This document shows positions 9,584-19,647 of a stretch of 64,000 nucleotides of DNA, in pieces; the first letter of the stretch is position 1; each line of letters begins with the position of its first letter. The stretch spans positions 1,291,822 through 1,355,821 of the forward strand of contig NZ_CP129013.1 in NCBI RefSeq assembly GCF_020524035.2, written 5' to 3'. The position numbers and the translations under genes were made by a program. The stretch is from Bacillus carboniphilus. Its GTDB lineage: Bacteria > Bacillota > Bacilli > Bacillales > JAIVKR01. The notes under the pieces are model-generated. The model worked only from the letters and a program-made list of their open reading frames with translations. It did no database searches and was not told where the DNA came from.

Positions 9584-10310
9584 CTTTCATTTGTTTTAGT
9601 ATTTTCTTTTCAAGCCTTGACACCTGTACTTGTGAAATTCCAAGCCTTTCTGCAACCTCAGACTGCGTTTTATCTTTATAATACCGTAAGTAAACAATTA
9701 ACCTTTCCCGATCGTCTAAATCCTTCATCGCTTCTTTGAGAGCAATGTGATCAAACCATTTCTTTTCTGACTGATCGGCAATCTGGTCTAGTAATGTAAT
9801 AGGGTCACCATCATTTTCAAACACTGTTTCATGAATAGAGGATGGTGCTCGAACTGCTTCTTGTGCTAAAATTACATCCTCTGGTGGAATTTCTAGAAGG
9901 TCTGCAATCTGTTGAACAGTGGGGACTTTTCCTTCTGTTTTAGTAAGATGCTCTTTCGTCCTTCTTATTTTATTTCCTAACTCTTTAAGAGAACGACTTA
10001 CCTTTATCGTTCCATCATCTCGAATGAATCGTTGTATTTCCCCAATAATCATAGGGACAGCATAAGTAGAAAATTTCACATCAAATGAGAGATCAAACTT
10101 ATCAACGGATTTCAACAAACCTATACAACCAATTTGAAATAAATCATCTGGCTCATATCCTCGATTTATAAATCGTTGTACAACAGACCAAACAAGTCTC
10201 ATATTTCTCTCAACAATTAAATCTCTTGCTTTTTGATCTCCTTGTTGACTTTGTTTAATTAACTCCTTGACTTCATGATCCTGTAATTGACTTTTAACCT
10301 CCACATCCAT
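9567..10310 (-). CDS. sigF: RNA polymerase sporulation sigma factor F
   Basis: This 247-residue sigma-70-type factor directs early forespore transcription. Region 2 is seen in DDLFQIGCIGLLKSVDKFD and FSTYAVPMIIGEIQRFIRDD, region 3 in GKVPTVQQIADLLEI, and region 4.2 in SEVAERLGISQVQVSRLEKK. It is third in the spoIIAA-spoIIAB-sigF operon, where SpoIIAB holds it inactive until SpoIIE dephosphorylates SpoIIAA. The gene starts 12 bases after spoIIAB. The reading frame is intact and of normal length. Confidence 0.97.
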   Translation of the reverse strand: MDVEVKSQLQDHEVKELIKQSQQGDQKARDLIVERNMRLVWSVVQRFINRGYEPDDLFQIGCIGLLKSVDKFDLSFDVKFSTYAVPMIIGEIQRFIRDDGTIKVSRSLKELGNKIRRTKEHLTKTEGKVPTVQQIADLLEIPPEDVILAQEAVRAPSSIHETVFENDGDPITLLDQIADQSEKKWFDHIALKEAMKDLDDRERLIVYLRYYKDKTQSEVAERLGISQVQVSRLEKKILKQMKDRMDV

Positions 10311-10322
10311 AGCAAGACTCCC

Positions 10323-10762
10323 TTAATTTGCTAATGCTTTGCTTTTCATTAAATGTTTCGTCAATCGAACAGTTGTCCCTTCCTGATTACTTTCAATACT
10401 GACTTCATCCATAAAGTTTTCCATAATGGTAAATCCCATTCCTGACCTTTCTAACTCTGGTTTTGTTGTAAACAAAGGTTGCCTTGCTTGTTCAATATTA
10501 TTAATTCCTGTTCCTTTATCTTTCACCGTCAAATAGATCACTTCATCATGAATTTCACATGCAATGTACACGTATCCGGTTGGGTCGTTATCGTACCCAT
10601 GAATAATCGCATTTGTGACTGCTTCAGAAACAACGGTTTTAATCTCTGTTAATTCATCCATTGTTGGGTCTAATTGGGCAACAAAGGCAAAGCAACCGTC
10701 ACTCTTGCAAAAGACTCATTTTGGCTCATGCTAGAAAATTGAAGTTCCATCTTATTTTTCAT
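10323..10762 (-). CDS. spoIIAB: Anti-sigma-F factor and serine kinase SpoIIAB, frameshifted near its N terminus
   Basis: SpoIIAB binds and inhibits sigma-F and phosphorylates SpoIIAA. The GHKL ATP-binding boxes are intact: [11 protein letters not shown] (N box), DKGTGI (G1) and [10 protein letters not shown] (G2). The expected N terminus ([20 protein letters not shown]) is present from 10762 but in another frame. The break is at about 10680-10690 in the codons for [11 protein letters not shown], fixed by one added base or two removed. The ATG overlaps the spoIIAA stop as ATGA, supporting 10762 as the true start. The corrected length of about 146 residues is normal. Confidence 0.9.
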
Positions 10763-11112
10763 GAAGCCACCCCCAATGCTTCAAGTGCAGCATCTTCAGA
10801 ACTCTCCAAATTGACAATCTTAAATAAACCTGATAAGTTAAACAATCGTTCAATGGGAGGGGTAATTGAGCATACCACCATTTCTCCGCCTGTTTCCTTT
10901 ATCTCTTTGTATCGTCCCAAAATGACCCCTAACCCAGAGCTGTCCATAAAGGTTAATTCTTTTAAGTTTAATAAAATGTGTTCTACCTTCGTGGAAACCA
11001 TCGCATTGCTCACTTGTTTACGAAGTTCTTCAGACGAATGATGATCTAATTCACCTGAAAGACGTATACATAAAACCCTTTTTTTAACCTCTAACTCGAT
11101 AGAAAGGCTCAC
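10759..11112 (-). CDS. spoIIAA: Anti-anti-sigma-F factor SpoIIAA
   Basis: This 117-residue STAS-domain protein contains [12 protein letters not shown] and the phosphorylation-site block [16 protein letters not shown]; the serine there is the one SpoIIAB phosphorylates. I chose the GTG at 11112 because GAGGAGG lies 7 bases upstream and the product then begins MSLSIELEV like B. subtilis SpoIIAA. An ATG two codons earlier is too close to that site. The stop overlaps the spoIIAB start. Confidence 0.93.
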   Translation of the reverse strand: MSLSIELEVKKRVLCIRLSGELDHHSSEELRKQVSNAMVSTKVEHILLNLKELTFMDSSGLGVILGRYKEIKETGGEMVVCSITPPIERLFNLSGLFKIVNLESSEDAALEALGVAS

Positions 11113-11141
11113 TTTCATTCCTCCTCTAAAAGGATATAGAA

Positions 11142-11180
11142 CCTTTCTAGAAAGCGGGTCGTCATTCCTTCTATACGACA
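11142..11180 (-). promoter_or_regulatory. Candidate sigma-H promoter with a 0A-like box upstream of spoIIAA
   Basis: On the minus strand, AGGAAT within GAAGGAATG is followed 11 bases after AAGGAATGA by CTAGAAAGG, approximating the sigma-H pattern (AGGAAT, then GAAT). TGTCGTA just upstream differs by one base from a Spo0A box core. In B. subtilis the spoIIA operon is driven by sigma-H and Spo0A, so the position is right. The -10 match is imperfect. Confidence 0.4.
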
Positions 11181-11193
11181 AAAATAGTTAAAA

Positions 11194-11224
11194 AATTTCA
11201 CATTCAGATTGATTTCGTGAAATT
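11194..11224 (-). terminator. Probable terminator after dacF
   Basis: AATTTCAC pairs with GTGAAATT across a 15-base loop and is followed by TTTT on the minus strand. It would partly separate dacF from spoIIAA. Confidence 0.5.
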
Positions 11225-12370
11225 ACCCATCACACGCTTAAACAATGTCCACCAAGTAGCAATTTCATTTTTTTCTTCAGCTACAAGCTTGCTCTCCACC
11301 ATTGTTTCTTCACCTTTTTTTAACGTTAATAACCCTAATTCATCCCCTTTTTCCACTGGTGCAACAACGTCTTCTTTAAATGTGACTTCCTGCTTGATGT
11401 CGTATACTCCTTCTCCTTTTTTCGTCAATATGGAAATCGGTTCTGATGTGACTAAAGTAGACTTTGGCTCTTGTCCTTTCGCAATATTCACTTCCGATAC
11501 TTTTTCAGATCGATCAAAAATTGGATGAGTTTCATACTGATTAAATGCATAGTCTAACATTTTCGTTACTTGAGCATTTCTCTCCTTCGGTGTTGGAGCT
11601 CCAAACACAACAGCCACTACTCGCATATTTCCTTTTTTAGCTGTAGCTGTTAAACAATACTTGGCTTCACTTGTATAACCAGTTTTTATCCCATCTACAC
11701 CTGGATAAAACTTCACTAACCGATTTGTATTCACTAACCAAAACTTTTTCTCTGTATCTTCCCTTAAATAATCTTCGTATTTTCCTGTAAACTTAGTAAT
11801 ATCTTCATACTTTAATAATTCTTTTGCTAGCATAGCCATATCTTTAGCCGTACTATAATGTTCTTTTTCAGGCAATCCAGTTGGATTTTCGAAATGAGTG
11901 TTCGTTAACCCTAATTCATTAGCACGTTCATTCATTTGTTCAACAAATTCTTCTTCAGAACCCGCAAGTCTTTCAGCCATTGCAACAGAAGCGTCATTTC
12001 CAGAACCAATTGCAATCCCTTTTAAAAGCTCTTCAACAGTCATTTCTTCACCAGCTTCTAAAAAAATTTGGGAACCGCCCATGGATGCCGCATATTCACT
12101 TGCACGTACCTTTTCATCTAGTTGAAGCTTCCCATCTTCTAAAGCTTCCATAATTAAAAGCATAGTCATGATTTTTGTCATGCTAGCTGGAGGCAATGGC
12201 TCTTCTGAATTTTTTTGATATAAGATATGACCTGTATCGCGTTCAATTAAAATTGCCGACTTTGATTTCTCTGCTAATTCACTTTTACTTTTTTCCTCGT
12301 TCGCTAATATCGTAGAACAAGGAGCAACGATCATCATAAAAGCAAAGATTGCTACTATGATTCTTTTCAT
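11204..12370 (-). CDS. dacF: D-alanyl-D-alanine carboxypeptidase DacF (sporulation PBP)
   Basis: This 388-residue low-molecular-weight penicillin-binding protein trims the terminal D-Ala of peptidoglycan stem peptides. A signal peptide (residues 1-25) precedes the catalytic domain with SMTK near residue 64, SGND near 126 and the KTG motif in DGIKTGYTSEAKYC. A PBP5-like C-terminal domain and a C-terminal amphipathic stretch follow. The ATG at 12370 has GGGG upstream. It lies upstream of spoIIAA as in B. subtilis, where dacF is forespore-expressed and affects spore cortex cross-linking. Confidence 0.92.
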   Translation of the reverse strand: MKRIIVAIFAFMMIVAPCSTILANEEKSKSELAEKSKSAILIERDTGHILYQKNSEEPLPPASMTKIMTMLLIMEALEDGKLQLDEKVRASEYAASMGGSQIFLEAGEEMTVEELLKGIAIGSGNDASVAMAERLAGSEEEFVEQMNERANELGLTNTHFENPTGLPEKEHYSTAKDMAMLAKELLKYEDITKFTGKYEDYLREDTEKKFWLVNTNRLVKFYPGVDGIKTGYTSEAKYCLTATAKKGNMRVVAVVFGAPTPKERNAQVTKMLDYAFNQYETHPIFDRSEKVSEVNIAKGQEPKSTLVTSEPISILTKKGEGVYDIKQEVTFKEDVVAPVEKGDELGLLTLKKGEETMVESKLVAEEKNEIATWWTLFKRVMGNFTKSI

Positions 12371-12397
12371 CTCCACACCCCTTCACTTTTAAAATAC

Positions 12398-12543
12398 GTG
12401 TTCAAAAAAAGAGGAAAAAAGGACAGTGAAAAACGAGGCGGTGAAGCTTTGAACGCCACAGTGTACGTACTTAGTACATGAGGAGTGGAAAAGCAAACCA
12501 ACAAAGTTAGTCACCAGTCATTTTTTTATGTTTTTTTTGAACA
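12398..12543. repeat. Dispersed repeat, family B (GTTCAAAAA-ended), copy 1
   Basis: This 146-bp element begins GTGTTCAAAAAAAGAGG and ends TTTTTTTTGAACA, so its ends are inverted copies. Internal blocks GAGGCGGTGAAG, GTACGTACTTAGTAC and GAGGAGTGGAAAAGCAAACC are shared in diverged form with 55104-55288. It contains no reading frame and sits between dacF and the pdp terminator. Confidence 0.7.
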
Positions 12544-12597
12544 ACTTATAATACTCCCCATTTTTACCAAAACAAAAAGATATATACTTCTGACCTA

Positions 12598-12636
12598 TAA
12601 AAAAATCCTCTTTGGATTTCACCAAAGAGGATTTTT
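12598..12636 (-). terminator. Terminator of pdp
   Basis: A perfect 15-bp stem (AAAAATCCTCTTTGG with its complement) has a 6-base loop and a T run on the minus strand, just after the corrected pdp stop. Confidence 0.9.
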
Positions 12637-12647
12637 GAATTATAGGA

Positions 12648-13956
12648 TTATGCTTTTGTAATCACTTTATGAATTAACGTAGGAGCTTTTACTTCATTAC
12701 TTGAAACTGTATAAGCTTCCTTCACCTTATTAATGGAGTCAATCGGATTCTCATCATCGCTACGCAAAATAGCAAGTGCTTCTCCTGCTTTTACTGCATC
12801 TCCAATTTTTTTTCGTTAATGTAATTCCAACTGCATGATTAATTTCATCATCTTTTGTTGCACGTCCAGCACCTAAATACATAGCAGCTACACCGATTGA
12901 TTCAGCATCAATTTCAGATACGAAACCATCTTGATCCGCTTTTACTTCAACATCATATTTCGCTGTTGGAAGTTTACTTAAGTCATCAATAACTTCGACA
13001 TTACCGCCTTGAGCTTCAATAAACGTTTTGAATGCTGCAAAGGCTTTCCCGTTTTCTAAGTTCTCTTCAAGAGCTTTATAAGCCTCTTCGTAGGAAGGGA
13101 ATACTTCTGCTAATACAGTCATATGAGAAGCAATTTCAAGAGAAAGAACGCGAAGATCTTCAACTCTCTTACCTTGCAGGATTTCAGCCGCTTCTTTTAC
13201 TTCGTTCGCATTTCCAACCTCATAACCTAAAGGTTGGTTCATATCACTAATAACAGCGACTGTATTTCTTCCTAAGTTGTTCCCGATCTTAACCATTTCA
13301 TTTGCTAAAGCTTCAGAGCCTTCCATTGTCTTCATGAATGCTCCTGAACCTGTCTTAACATCTAAAACAATGCTATCTGCCCCTGATGCCAGCTTTTTGC
13401 TCATAATTGAACTAGCGATAAGCGGAATGGAATCAACAGTTCCTGTTACATCACGAAGTGCATATAACTTTTTATCTGCAGGCGCTAGATTCCCTGTTTG
13501 ACCAGCAACAGCCAGCTTGTTTTTATTCACACGATCAATAAATTCTTGTTCCGTCATTTCAATATGAAATCCTTCTATTGCTTCGAGTTTATCGAGTGTA
13601 CCACCAGTGTGACCTAAACCTCTTCCAGACATTTTTGCAACAGGTACACCAACAGATGCAACTAACGGACCTACAATAAAGGTTACTTTATCGCCAACTC
13701 CTCCCGTTGAATGCTTATCTACTTTATGACCTTGAATAGCTGATAAATCAATGGAATCCCCTGAATCCACCATTGCTTGAGTCAATGTCGCTGTTTCTTC
13801 AGAATTAAGTCCATTGTAATAAATGGCCATTAACAAAGCTGACACTTGATAGTCAGGAATGTCACCGTCTGTATACCCTTTTATGAAAAATTTAATTTCT
13901 TCATCTGTTAATTGCTCTGCATGTCTTTTCTTTAAAATGATATCTACCATTCTCAT
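12648..13956 (-). CDS. pdp: Pyrimidine-nucleoside phosphorylase, C-terminal frameshift
   Basis: Pdp splits uridine, thymidine and deoxyuridine with phosphate, feeding pyrimidine salvage. The protein opens [20 protein letters not shown] and carries the family signature [13 protein letters not shown] near residue 80, [19 protein letters not shown] and [12 protein letters not shown]. After [10 protein letters not shown] the frame is lost in a run of eight A. Removing one A restores [14 protein letters not shown] and an end of ..[12 protein letters not shown] with a stop at 12648, giving about 435 residues, the usual length. pupG and drm lie just upstream on the same strand, as in the B. subtilis drm-pupG locus. 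Confidence 0.9.
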
Positions 13957-14020
13957 TTGGAGTCACCTATCCTTTTTAGTTGTTACTAAAGCATGCCTGC
14001 ATCTCTATTTTCAACCTACA

Positions 14021-14839
14021 TTACATTCTCTCTATAGTAGTTTTAATTAGCTTTAAAAATGATTCACGAGCTTTTTCAGTTGTCTCAATTACTTCATCAT
14101 GGCTTAGCGGTTGATCTAAAATACCTGCTGCCATATTGGAGATACAAGATATCCCAAGTACATTTAAGCCTGAATGCTTAGCTACAATCACTTCAGGAAC
14201 AGTTGACATTCCAACTGCATCTCCACCTAGCGTTCGCAACATACGAATTTCAGCAGGTGTTTCATAAGTTGGTCCAGTGTTTCCAACGTAAACACCTTCT
14301 TTAATATTGATGGACAATTCGTTTGCCACTTGCTTTGCTAAATCCCTTAATTTGCCATCATAGGCTGTTGACATATCTGGAAAGCGAACACCTTGCTTTG
14401 AATCATTTGGACCAATTAATGGGTTTGTCCCAAAATTGTTAATATGGTCACTAATAATCATCAAGTCCCCTGCTTGAAAGCTTTCATTTATTCCTCCAGC
14501 AGCATTTGTTACAATAAGAGATTGAACCCCTAACTCTTTCATAACACGAATCGGTGCTGTTACTTTTTGAAGACTATATCCTTCATAAAAATGAAAACGA
14601 CCTTGCATCGCTACAACGGTCTTACCTTGCAATCGTCCAAAAACAAATTGTCCTGCATGACCTTCTACAGTTGAGACTGGAAAGTTCGGAATGCTCTCAT
14701 ATGGAACTTTAACAGCGTTTTCAATTTCTTCTGCCAATACCCCTAAACCAGAACCTAAAATTAATCCAATTGATGGGGCTTCATTAAATGTGTCTTTTAA
14801 ATATTTCGCAGCTTGTTCAATATCATGTCTCTCCATCAT
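14021..14839 (-). CDS. pupG: Purine-nucleoside phosphorylase
   Basis: The 272-residue protein has the trimeric PNP motifs: GLILGSGLG near residue 26 (phosphate binding), GRFHFYEGY near 84, VTNAAGGIN near 112, and GPTYETPAE plus GMSTVPE, which bind the purine. It cleaves guanosine and inosine nucleosides to base and ribose-1-phosphate, the substrate for Drm. It starts 9 bases after drm, so the two are co-transcribed. Two adjacent ATG codons are possible starts. Confidence 0.95.
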   Translation of the reverse strand: MMERHDIEQAAKYLKDTFNEAPSIGLILGSGLGVLAEEIENAVKVPYESIPNFPVSTVEGHAGQFVFGRLQGKTVVAMQGRFHFYEGYSLQKVTAPIRVMKELGVQSLIVTNAAGGINESFQAGDLMIISDHINNFGTNPLIGPNDSKQGVRFPDMSTAYDGKLRDLAKQVANELSINIKEGVYVGNTGPTYETPAEIRMLRTLGGDAVGMSTVPEVIVAKHSGLNVLGISCISNMAAGILDQPLSHDEVIETTEKARESFLKLIKTTIERM

Positions 14840-14848
14840 CCATTCTCC

Positions 14849-16036
14849 TTACCTTTGAATTTCTTTTAAGAAGCTTTTTCCATATTTAGGTGCCTGAACA
14901 GAAAAGTTCTCTGCAACAGTTGCTCCAATATCAGCAAATGTATCTCTGATAGGTAAACTCTTTCCTTCAGACATTTTTTTGTTATACATTAATAAAGGAA
15001 CGTATTCTCTTGTATGATCTGTCCCATGATGAATTGGGTCGTTACCATGGTCTGCTGTTATAATTAGGAGATCATCTTCTCTTAGTTTTTCAAACACCTC
15101 AGGGAGCCTTGCATCGAAATCCTCAAGAGCATCACCGTATCCCTTAGGGTTACGACGATGACCAAAAAGGGCATCAAAATCAACCAAGTTAAGGAAATTT
15201 AAACCAGTGAAATCTTTGTCTAAAGTATCGATAAATTTATCCATTCCATCTTCATTGGATTTTGTTCGTATTGCTTCTGTTACACCTTCTCCATCGTAAA
15301 TATCAGAAATTTTCCCGATAGCGATAACATCAATATTATTGTCTTTTAATGTATTCATTACCGTTGGTTCAAAAGGCTTCAAAGCATAATCATGTCTATT
15401 CGGAGTACGTTTAAAATCACCAGGTGAGCCAACAAATGGTCTAGCAATGACTCGTCCAACCATATATTTTTCATCTAGCGTAAGTTCTCTTGCAATTTCA
15501 CAAATCTCATATAGCTCTTCTAAAGGAACAATCTCTTCATGAGCAGCAATTTGCAGGACGGAGTCTGCTGAAGTATAAACAATTAACGCACCTGTTTTCA
15601 TGTGCTCTTCTCCAAGTTCATCAAGAATAGCTGTACCAGATGCAGGTTTATTCCCAATTATTTTTCTTCCTGTTTTTGCTTCAAGTTCATCTAAAAGTTC
15701 TTTTGGAAATCCATCAGGGAAAACTTTAAATGGCTTCTCAATATAAAGGCCCATTATTTCCCAATGGCCTGTCATTGTATCTTTTCCATTAGAAGCTTCC
15801 TGCATTTTCGTATAATACGCAAGTGGTTTCTCTTGAACAGGTATCCCTTTTATTTCTTCGATATTGCTAAGTCCTAATTTCGCCATATTCGGCATTTTAA
15901 GTCCATTCATATGTTCGGCAATGTGACCTAATGTATGCGCACCCTTGTCATTAAATTGTTCTGCATCAGGTGCTTCTCCTATACCAACCGAATCTAATAC
16001 AATTAAGTGGATTCGATTATATGTATATTGTCCCAT
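14849..16036 (-). CDS. drm: Phosphopentomutase
   Basis: The 395-residue metal-dependent enzyme converts ribose-1-phosphate and deoxyribose-1-phosphate to the 5-phosphates. Motifs include the metal-binding start [28 protein letters not shown] around residue 88 with the catalytic threonine, [13 protein letters not shown], and [18 protein letters not shown] near the C terminus. Length equals that of B. subtilis Drm (DeoB). It heads the drm-pupG-pdp set. The ATG has AAGGAGG upstream. Confidence 0.96.
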   Translation of the reverse strand: MGQYTYNRIHLIVLDSVGIGEAPDAEQFNDKGAHTLGHIAEHMNGLKMPNMAKLGLSNIEEIKGIPVQEKPLAYYTKMQEASNGKDTMTGHWEIMGLYIEKPFKVFPDGFPKELLDELEAKTGRKIIGNKPASGTAILDELGEEHMKTGALIVYTSADSVLQIAAHEEIVPLEELYEICEIARELTLDEKYMVGRVIARPFVGSPGDFKRTPNRHDYALKPFEPTVMNTLKDNNIDVIAIGKISDIYDGEGVTEAIRTKSNEDGMDKFIDTLDKDFTGLNFLNLVDFDALFGHRRNPKGYGDALEDFDARLPEVFEKLREDDLLIITADHGNDPIHHGTDHTREYVPLLMYNKKMSEGKSLPIRDTFADIGATVAENFSVQAPKYGKSFLKEIQR

Positions 16037-16242
16037 TTTAATTGCCTCCTTTTTTCTCTAACCGTATATATAAACTATAGTTCCAAAGATAAATAATTAT
16101 ATGTTCCCTTCAATACTTGTCAGAAGTCTGACAACTAAATTATAAAACGGTTACATGGTATTTTACAATACTTTTAACTAAAGAATTTTGAATAAGCTTC
16201 GAATTTCTTTGTCAACTGCTCTCCTCACCTGCTCATCCATCA

Positions 16243-16265
16243 AATAAAACCCTTTCATGGAAGGG
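16243..16265 (-). terminator. Terminator of xerD
   Basis: CCCTT pairs with AAGGG across CCATGA, followed on the minus strand by TTTTATTTG. The stem is short but well placed, 10 bases after the xerD stop. Confidence 0.6.
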
Positions 16266-16274
16266 CTATTAAAG

Positions 16275-17168
16275 TTAAGCACGTGGATGAAATTGTTTAT
16301 AAACATCCTTAAGACGGGCTTTCGTTACATGAGTATATATTTGTGTCGTTGAAATATCCGAATGTCCAAGCATTTCTTGAACTGCACGTAAATCTGCACC
16401 ATTTTCCAACAAGTGGGTTGCAAACGAATGCCTCAATGTATGCGGAGTCAACTCTTTATCAATTTGTGCATCAACAGATATTTTCTTAAGATTTTTCCAA
16501 AAACCTTGTCTTGAAATTCGATTACCGTGATGATTCACAAACAGCGCTTTCGTTTTATTCGATGTCTTAACTAACTTTCCTCTTCCTTTTTCTATATAAC
16601 GATTGATCGCATCGCTTGCTGTCTGTCCAATGGGAACAATTCGCTCCTTGTTTCCTTTCCCTGTACAGCGAATAAATCCCATTTGAAGATGCACATCATT
16701 TAAATCTAAGTTAATCATTTCTGATACTCTTATTCCTGTCGCATATAATAACTCCAGCATCGCCTTATCACGATATCCAAAAGGAGAAGTTAACTTAGGA
16801 GTATCTAGTAATCTCTCAACTTCTTGTAAAGATAATATTTTAGGAAGAGACCTCTCAATTTGCGGTGATTCGATATGAACGGATGGATCATGATCTGTCT
16901 TTTTTTCCCTAAGAAGAAATTGATGAAATGAACGAATAGATGCTATATGTCTCGCGATCGTTTTACTTGATCTACCAGAGTCCTTTAACGATTTTAAAAA
17001 TCCAATAATATGGGCTCTTCCAACCGATTGAAACTCCTTCATTTTTTCTTCTTCGACTAGAAATTTTGAATAGTTATTCAAATCCCTCTTATAAGAGATA
17101 AGAGTATTTTTAGATAATCCTTTTTCAACCATTAAAAAATGCAAGTAATCTTCAATGGAATCATTCAC
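16275..17168 (-). CDS. xerD: Tyrosine recombinase XerD
   Basis: This 297-residue site-specific recombinase resolves chromosome dimers at dif together with XerC/CodV. The N-terminal SAM-like DNA-binding domain (residues 1-90) precedes the catalytic domain with ATGIRVSE (first Arg), [19 protein letters not shown] (His and Arg), LGHSDISTT (second His) and the nucleophile in QIYTHV. Length and context (next to yqzK and fur) match the B. subtilis housekeeping gene, formerly ripX, not a mobile-element integrase. Confidence 0.95.
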   Translation of the reverse strand: MNDSIEDYLHFLMVEKGLSKNTLISYKRDLNNYSKFLVEEEKMKEFQSVGRAHIIGFLKSLKDSGRSSKTIARHIASIRSFHQFLLREKKTDHDPSVHIESPQIERSLPKILSLQEVERLLDTPKLTSPFGYRDKAMLELLYATGIRVSEMINLDLNDVHLQMGFIRCTGKGNKERIVPIGQTASDAINRYIEKGRGKLVKTSNKTKALFVNHHGNRISRQGFWKNLKKISVDAQIDKELTPHTLRHSFATHLLENGADLRAVQEMLGHSDISTTQIYTHVTKARLKDVYKQFHPRA

Positions 17169-17174
17169 TTTTTT

Positions 17175-17390
17175 CTACTCCCCATTTAAATAAAAGAAAA
17201 TCAGCCTTTCTTTTATTGAGTATGTTTGTCCGTTATTCATACTAACAACTTTTAACGCGGAACCTTCAGGCTCATCATAACGATGAAAATGTTGATATTC
17301 CTCATTAACCCATATAATAGCATAGTAAAAAAGAATCGTAAAACTTGTAAACAAAACAAATACTTTAATCATATCAAAAATAGCTCGCAC
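17175..17390 (-). CDS. yqzK: YqzK family small membrane protein (DUF4227)
   Basis: This 71-residue protein has one N-terminal membrane segment (FVLFTSFTILFYYAIIWV, residues 11-28), followed by a YQHFHRYDEPEGSALKVV region as in YqzK/DUF4227 proteins. It lies 6 bases upstream of xerD and downstream of fur, as in B. subtilis. Its function is unknown. Confidence 0.85.
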   Translation of the reverse strand: MRAIFDMIKVFVLFTSFTILFYYAIIWVNEEYQHFHRYDEPEGSALKVVSMNNGQTYSIKERLIFFYLNGE

Positions 17391-17607
17391 ACTTTTCCCC
17401 TCCTGCCTTTACCACCATTCTATGTCCAAAAAGGGGAAAACTATACATTTAAAATGGTTACGTATCAAAAAGCCTGCCCTCAAGTGCACCAATATATCTT
17501 TCCACATATTTTTGCATTACGTTACTTTCACTTTATTCTACTACTTTAAAAATTCCACTAAGACTTTTGATATATATTTAGGAAAACTGTCCCGAATAAA
17601 ATGAGAA

Positions 17608-17640
17608 AAACCTTTCCCATTTTATTTGGAAAAGGCTTCT
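17608..17640 (-). terminator. Probable terminator of fur
   Basis: AGCCTTTTCC can pair with GGGAAAGGTT, followed on the minus strand by TTTCTC. The stem overlaps the fur stop codon. Confidence 0.6.
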
Positions 17641-18110
17641 TTTCGTTGTTGATTTTCATTATCAGTCGCAGGATCACTTTGACATCGATGGCAAATACCA
17701 TGAAATGTTAATCGGTGATCTTTAATTTTAAACTTCCAGTCTCGTTCAACAATCTCTTCAACATCTTCTAATAAGTCTTCTTGTATTTCATCAACTGTTC
17801 CACATTCAATACAAACTAAATGATGGTGAAAGTGGGCCGCTCCCTCTTGTCTTAAATCATACCTGGAAACCCCATCACCGAAGTTAATTTTATCAACAAT
17901 TTTTAATTCAGTTAACAACTCCAATGTTCGATAAACGGTTGCTAAACCAATCTCAGGAGCTTTCTCCTTTACTAAAAGGAAAACATCCTCTGCACTCAAA
18001 TGGTCCTCTTCGTGCTCAAGAAGAACACGAACAGTTGCTTCTCTTTGGGGAGTTAACTTATAGCTTGATGAATGCAACTGCTTCTTTATTCTTTCAAGGC
18101 GACCTTCCAT
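17622..18110 (-). CDS. fur: Ferric uptake regulator Fur
   Basis: This 162-residue metal-responsive repressor has a winged-helix DNA-binding domain (HSSSYKLTPQREATVRVLL, then GLATVYRTLELL) followed by the dimerisation and metal domain with HFHHHLVCIECG and a second CHRC pair. The sequence is very close to B. subtilis Fur. I chose the ATG at 18110 (MEGRLERIKKQL) with GGGAGGG 9 bases upstream; an ATG three codons earlier touches that site. It should repress the siderophore transporter at 34.1 kb, which has a Fur box. Confidence 0.95.
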   Translation of the reverse strand: MEGRLERIKKQLHSSSYKLTPQREATVRVLLEHEEDHLSAEDVFLLVKEKAPEIGLATVYRTLELLTELKIVDKINFGDGVSRYDLRQEGAAHFHHHLVCIECGTVDEIQEDLLEDVEEIVERDWKFKIKDHRLTFHGICHRCQSDPATDNENQQRKEAFSK

Positions 18111-18232
18111 ACGAACCATCCCTCCCTCGCCTTTTCCTCATTATATTATAACAAATGAAGGGATCGTATCCAACTAAAACTATTCTTAATTAATAAATAA
18201 AGACTATATTAAATAATAATAATTATAAATTA

Positions 18233-18871
18233 TTAAAACCAACTAACTACTTTTTCCATTAAAAGAGGTGAAATATACGCTTCAAAGCTAGCTGGAATTA
18301 AAACAAATATTGAAATAATAAACATAAATACAACATACTGAAAAAACATTTTAGAAGGTGACGCTCGATAATTTTTAGTAAACAACTGTTTTAAAACATT
18401 TAAAGAAAAGGAAATCGCCAATACACTGGTTACTAAAAACAATGGAATTAACAATAGATTTTGTGGAAAAACCGCTACAAAAGATAATAAAAATCCATTC
18501 CAGCCCATTTGATTGACAAGAAAACCCACTGTAAAACCTACAACAATTCCTTTAAGAAAAAGCATAATCAGTATAATAGGCAATCCAATAATTGATATCC
18601 CTAATAACCATATTAGACCGATGAACTTAATATTGTCTATAAAACTTTGCTTAAACAAATCCGCTCCTTGAGCGGTTTGTCCACTCTGTATTTGTCCAAA
18701 AAAACGTTCTAAATAAGAAAATAAATCTTCCCTTGAAGAAATGCTCATACTATTTACAATTATGGCACCAAAAATAACACCCATTATAAGTAAAACGAAC
18801 ACAAATAAATAAATAGATGCTTTTTCTCGAAGATGTTCGCTTACAGATACTTTTAGAGACTGGCTTGTCAT
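18233..18871 (-). CDS. spoIIM: Stage II sporulation protein M
   Basis: This 212-residue integral membrane protein has about five hydrophobic segments (residues 18-38, 80-100, 105-135, 140-160 and 180-205), starting with a short charged N-terminal region. SpoIIM joins SpoIID and SpoIIP in the engulfment machinery that remodels septal peptidoglycan. It lies between fur and nudF as in the B. subtilis region. Length agrees with the family. Confidence 0.93.
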   Translation of the reverse strand: MTSQSLKVSVSEHLREKASIYLFVFVLLIMGVIFGAIIVNSMSISSREDLFSYLERFFGQIQSGQTAQGADLFKQSFIDNIKFIGLIWLLGISIIGLPIILIMLFLKGIVVGFTVGFLVNQMGWNGFLLSFVAVFPQNLLLIPLFLVTSVLAISFSLNVLKQLFTKNYRASPSKMFFQYVVFMFIISIFVLIPASFEAYISPLLMEKVVSWF

Positions 18872-18943
18872 CTCTTTCTCCTCCTCTATACAATTACTAG
18901 ATTGTATGGAAAAAAGAAAGAGAATATGAATGCACCAATCGTA

Positions 18944-19495
18944 TTATTTTTGATTCAATCGCTGAAGTTTAATATATTGCAGTGCATAAGCTGTTTTCGC
19001 ATCATGAATTTGTTTGTTTTTCATCATTTCCTCTGCTTCTTCTATCGTTACTTCTAATAATTCTACAAACTCGTCCTCATCTAAAGCTTGATTCTCATGA
19101 ATTCTAGTTAGTCGATTAGCAAAATACAAATAAACAATTTCATTAGCAAACCCTGGTGAAGTATAAAATGATGTAATAGGTTCCATAGATTCACATGAAT
19201 ATCCTGTTTCTTCTTCAAGCTCCCTCATCGCTGTAATTTCTGGAGCCTCTCCTTTTTCCATTTTTCCTGCTGGAATTTCAACTAAAGACTTCTCTAATGC
19301 TTTACGATATTGTTTCACCATCACTAATTTGTTTTCATTCGTTAAAGCGATAACTGCTACTGCTCCTGGATGTTGAATAATTTCACGCTTACTTGTATTA
19401 CCATTCGGTAGGCTTACATCATGTAACTCTAAGTCGATAATTTTCCCTTTATAAATATCTTTTTTAACTATTGTTTTTTCTTCTAAATCTTTCAC
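18944..19495 (-). CDS. nudF: ADP-ribose pyrophosphatase, Nudix family
   Basis: The 183-residue protein hydrolyses ADP-ribose. The Nudix box is complete: GKMEKGE, then RELEEETGY seven residues on, around residues 77-99, preceded by KQYRKALEKSLVEIPAG. The N-terminal TIVKKDIYKGKIIDLELHDV is typical for the NudF/YqkG subgroup. The start is a GTG with GGAG upstream. mciZ lies divergently on the other side. Confidence 0.94.
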   Translation of the reverse strand: MKDLEEKTIVKKDIYKGKIIDLELHDVSLPNGNTSKREIIQHPGAVAVIALTNENKLVMVKQYRKALEKSLVEIPAGKMEKGEAPEITAMRELEEETGYSCESMEPITSFYTSPGFANEIVYLYFANRLTRIHENQALDEDEFVELLEVTIEEAEEMMKNKQIHDAKTAYALQYIKLQRLNQK

Positions 19496-19647
19496 GAAAA
19501 CTTCATCTCCAATTCTAGTTCTTTTTCTTCTATTTCACACATACATTTTATCACAAATAAAAAAAGCGGAAGTGAACGTTTACAGTGGCAAGAACAAGGA
19601 ACGCAAGCAAAAGTTCATCGGGAACAAATAATAAGGGGATGACTATT

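Noticed and set aside
16275-17168. Integrase of a mobile element
   Set aside because: The sequence, length and neighbours (yqzK, fur) are those of chromosomal XerD.
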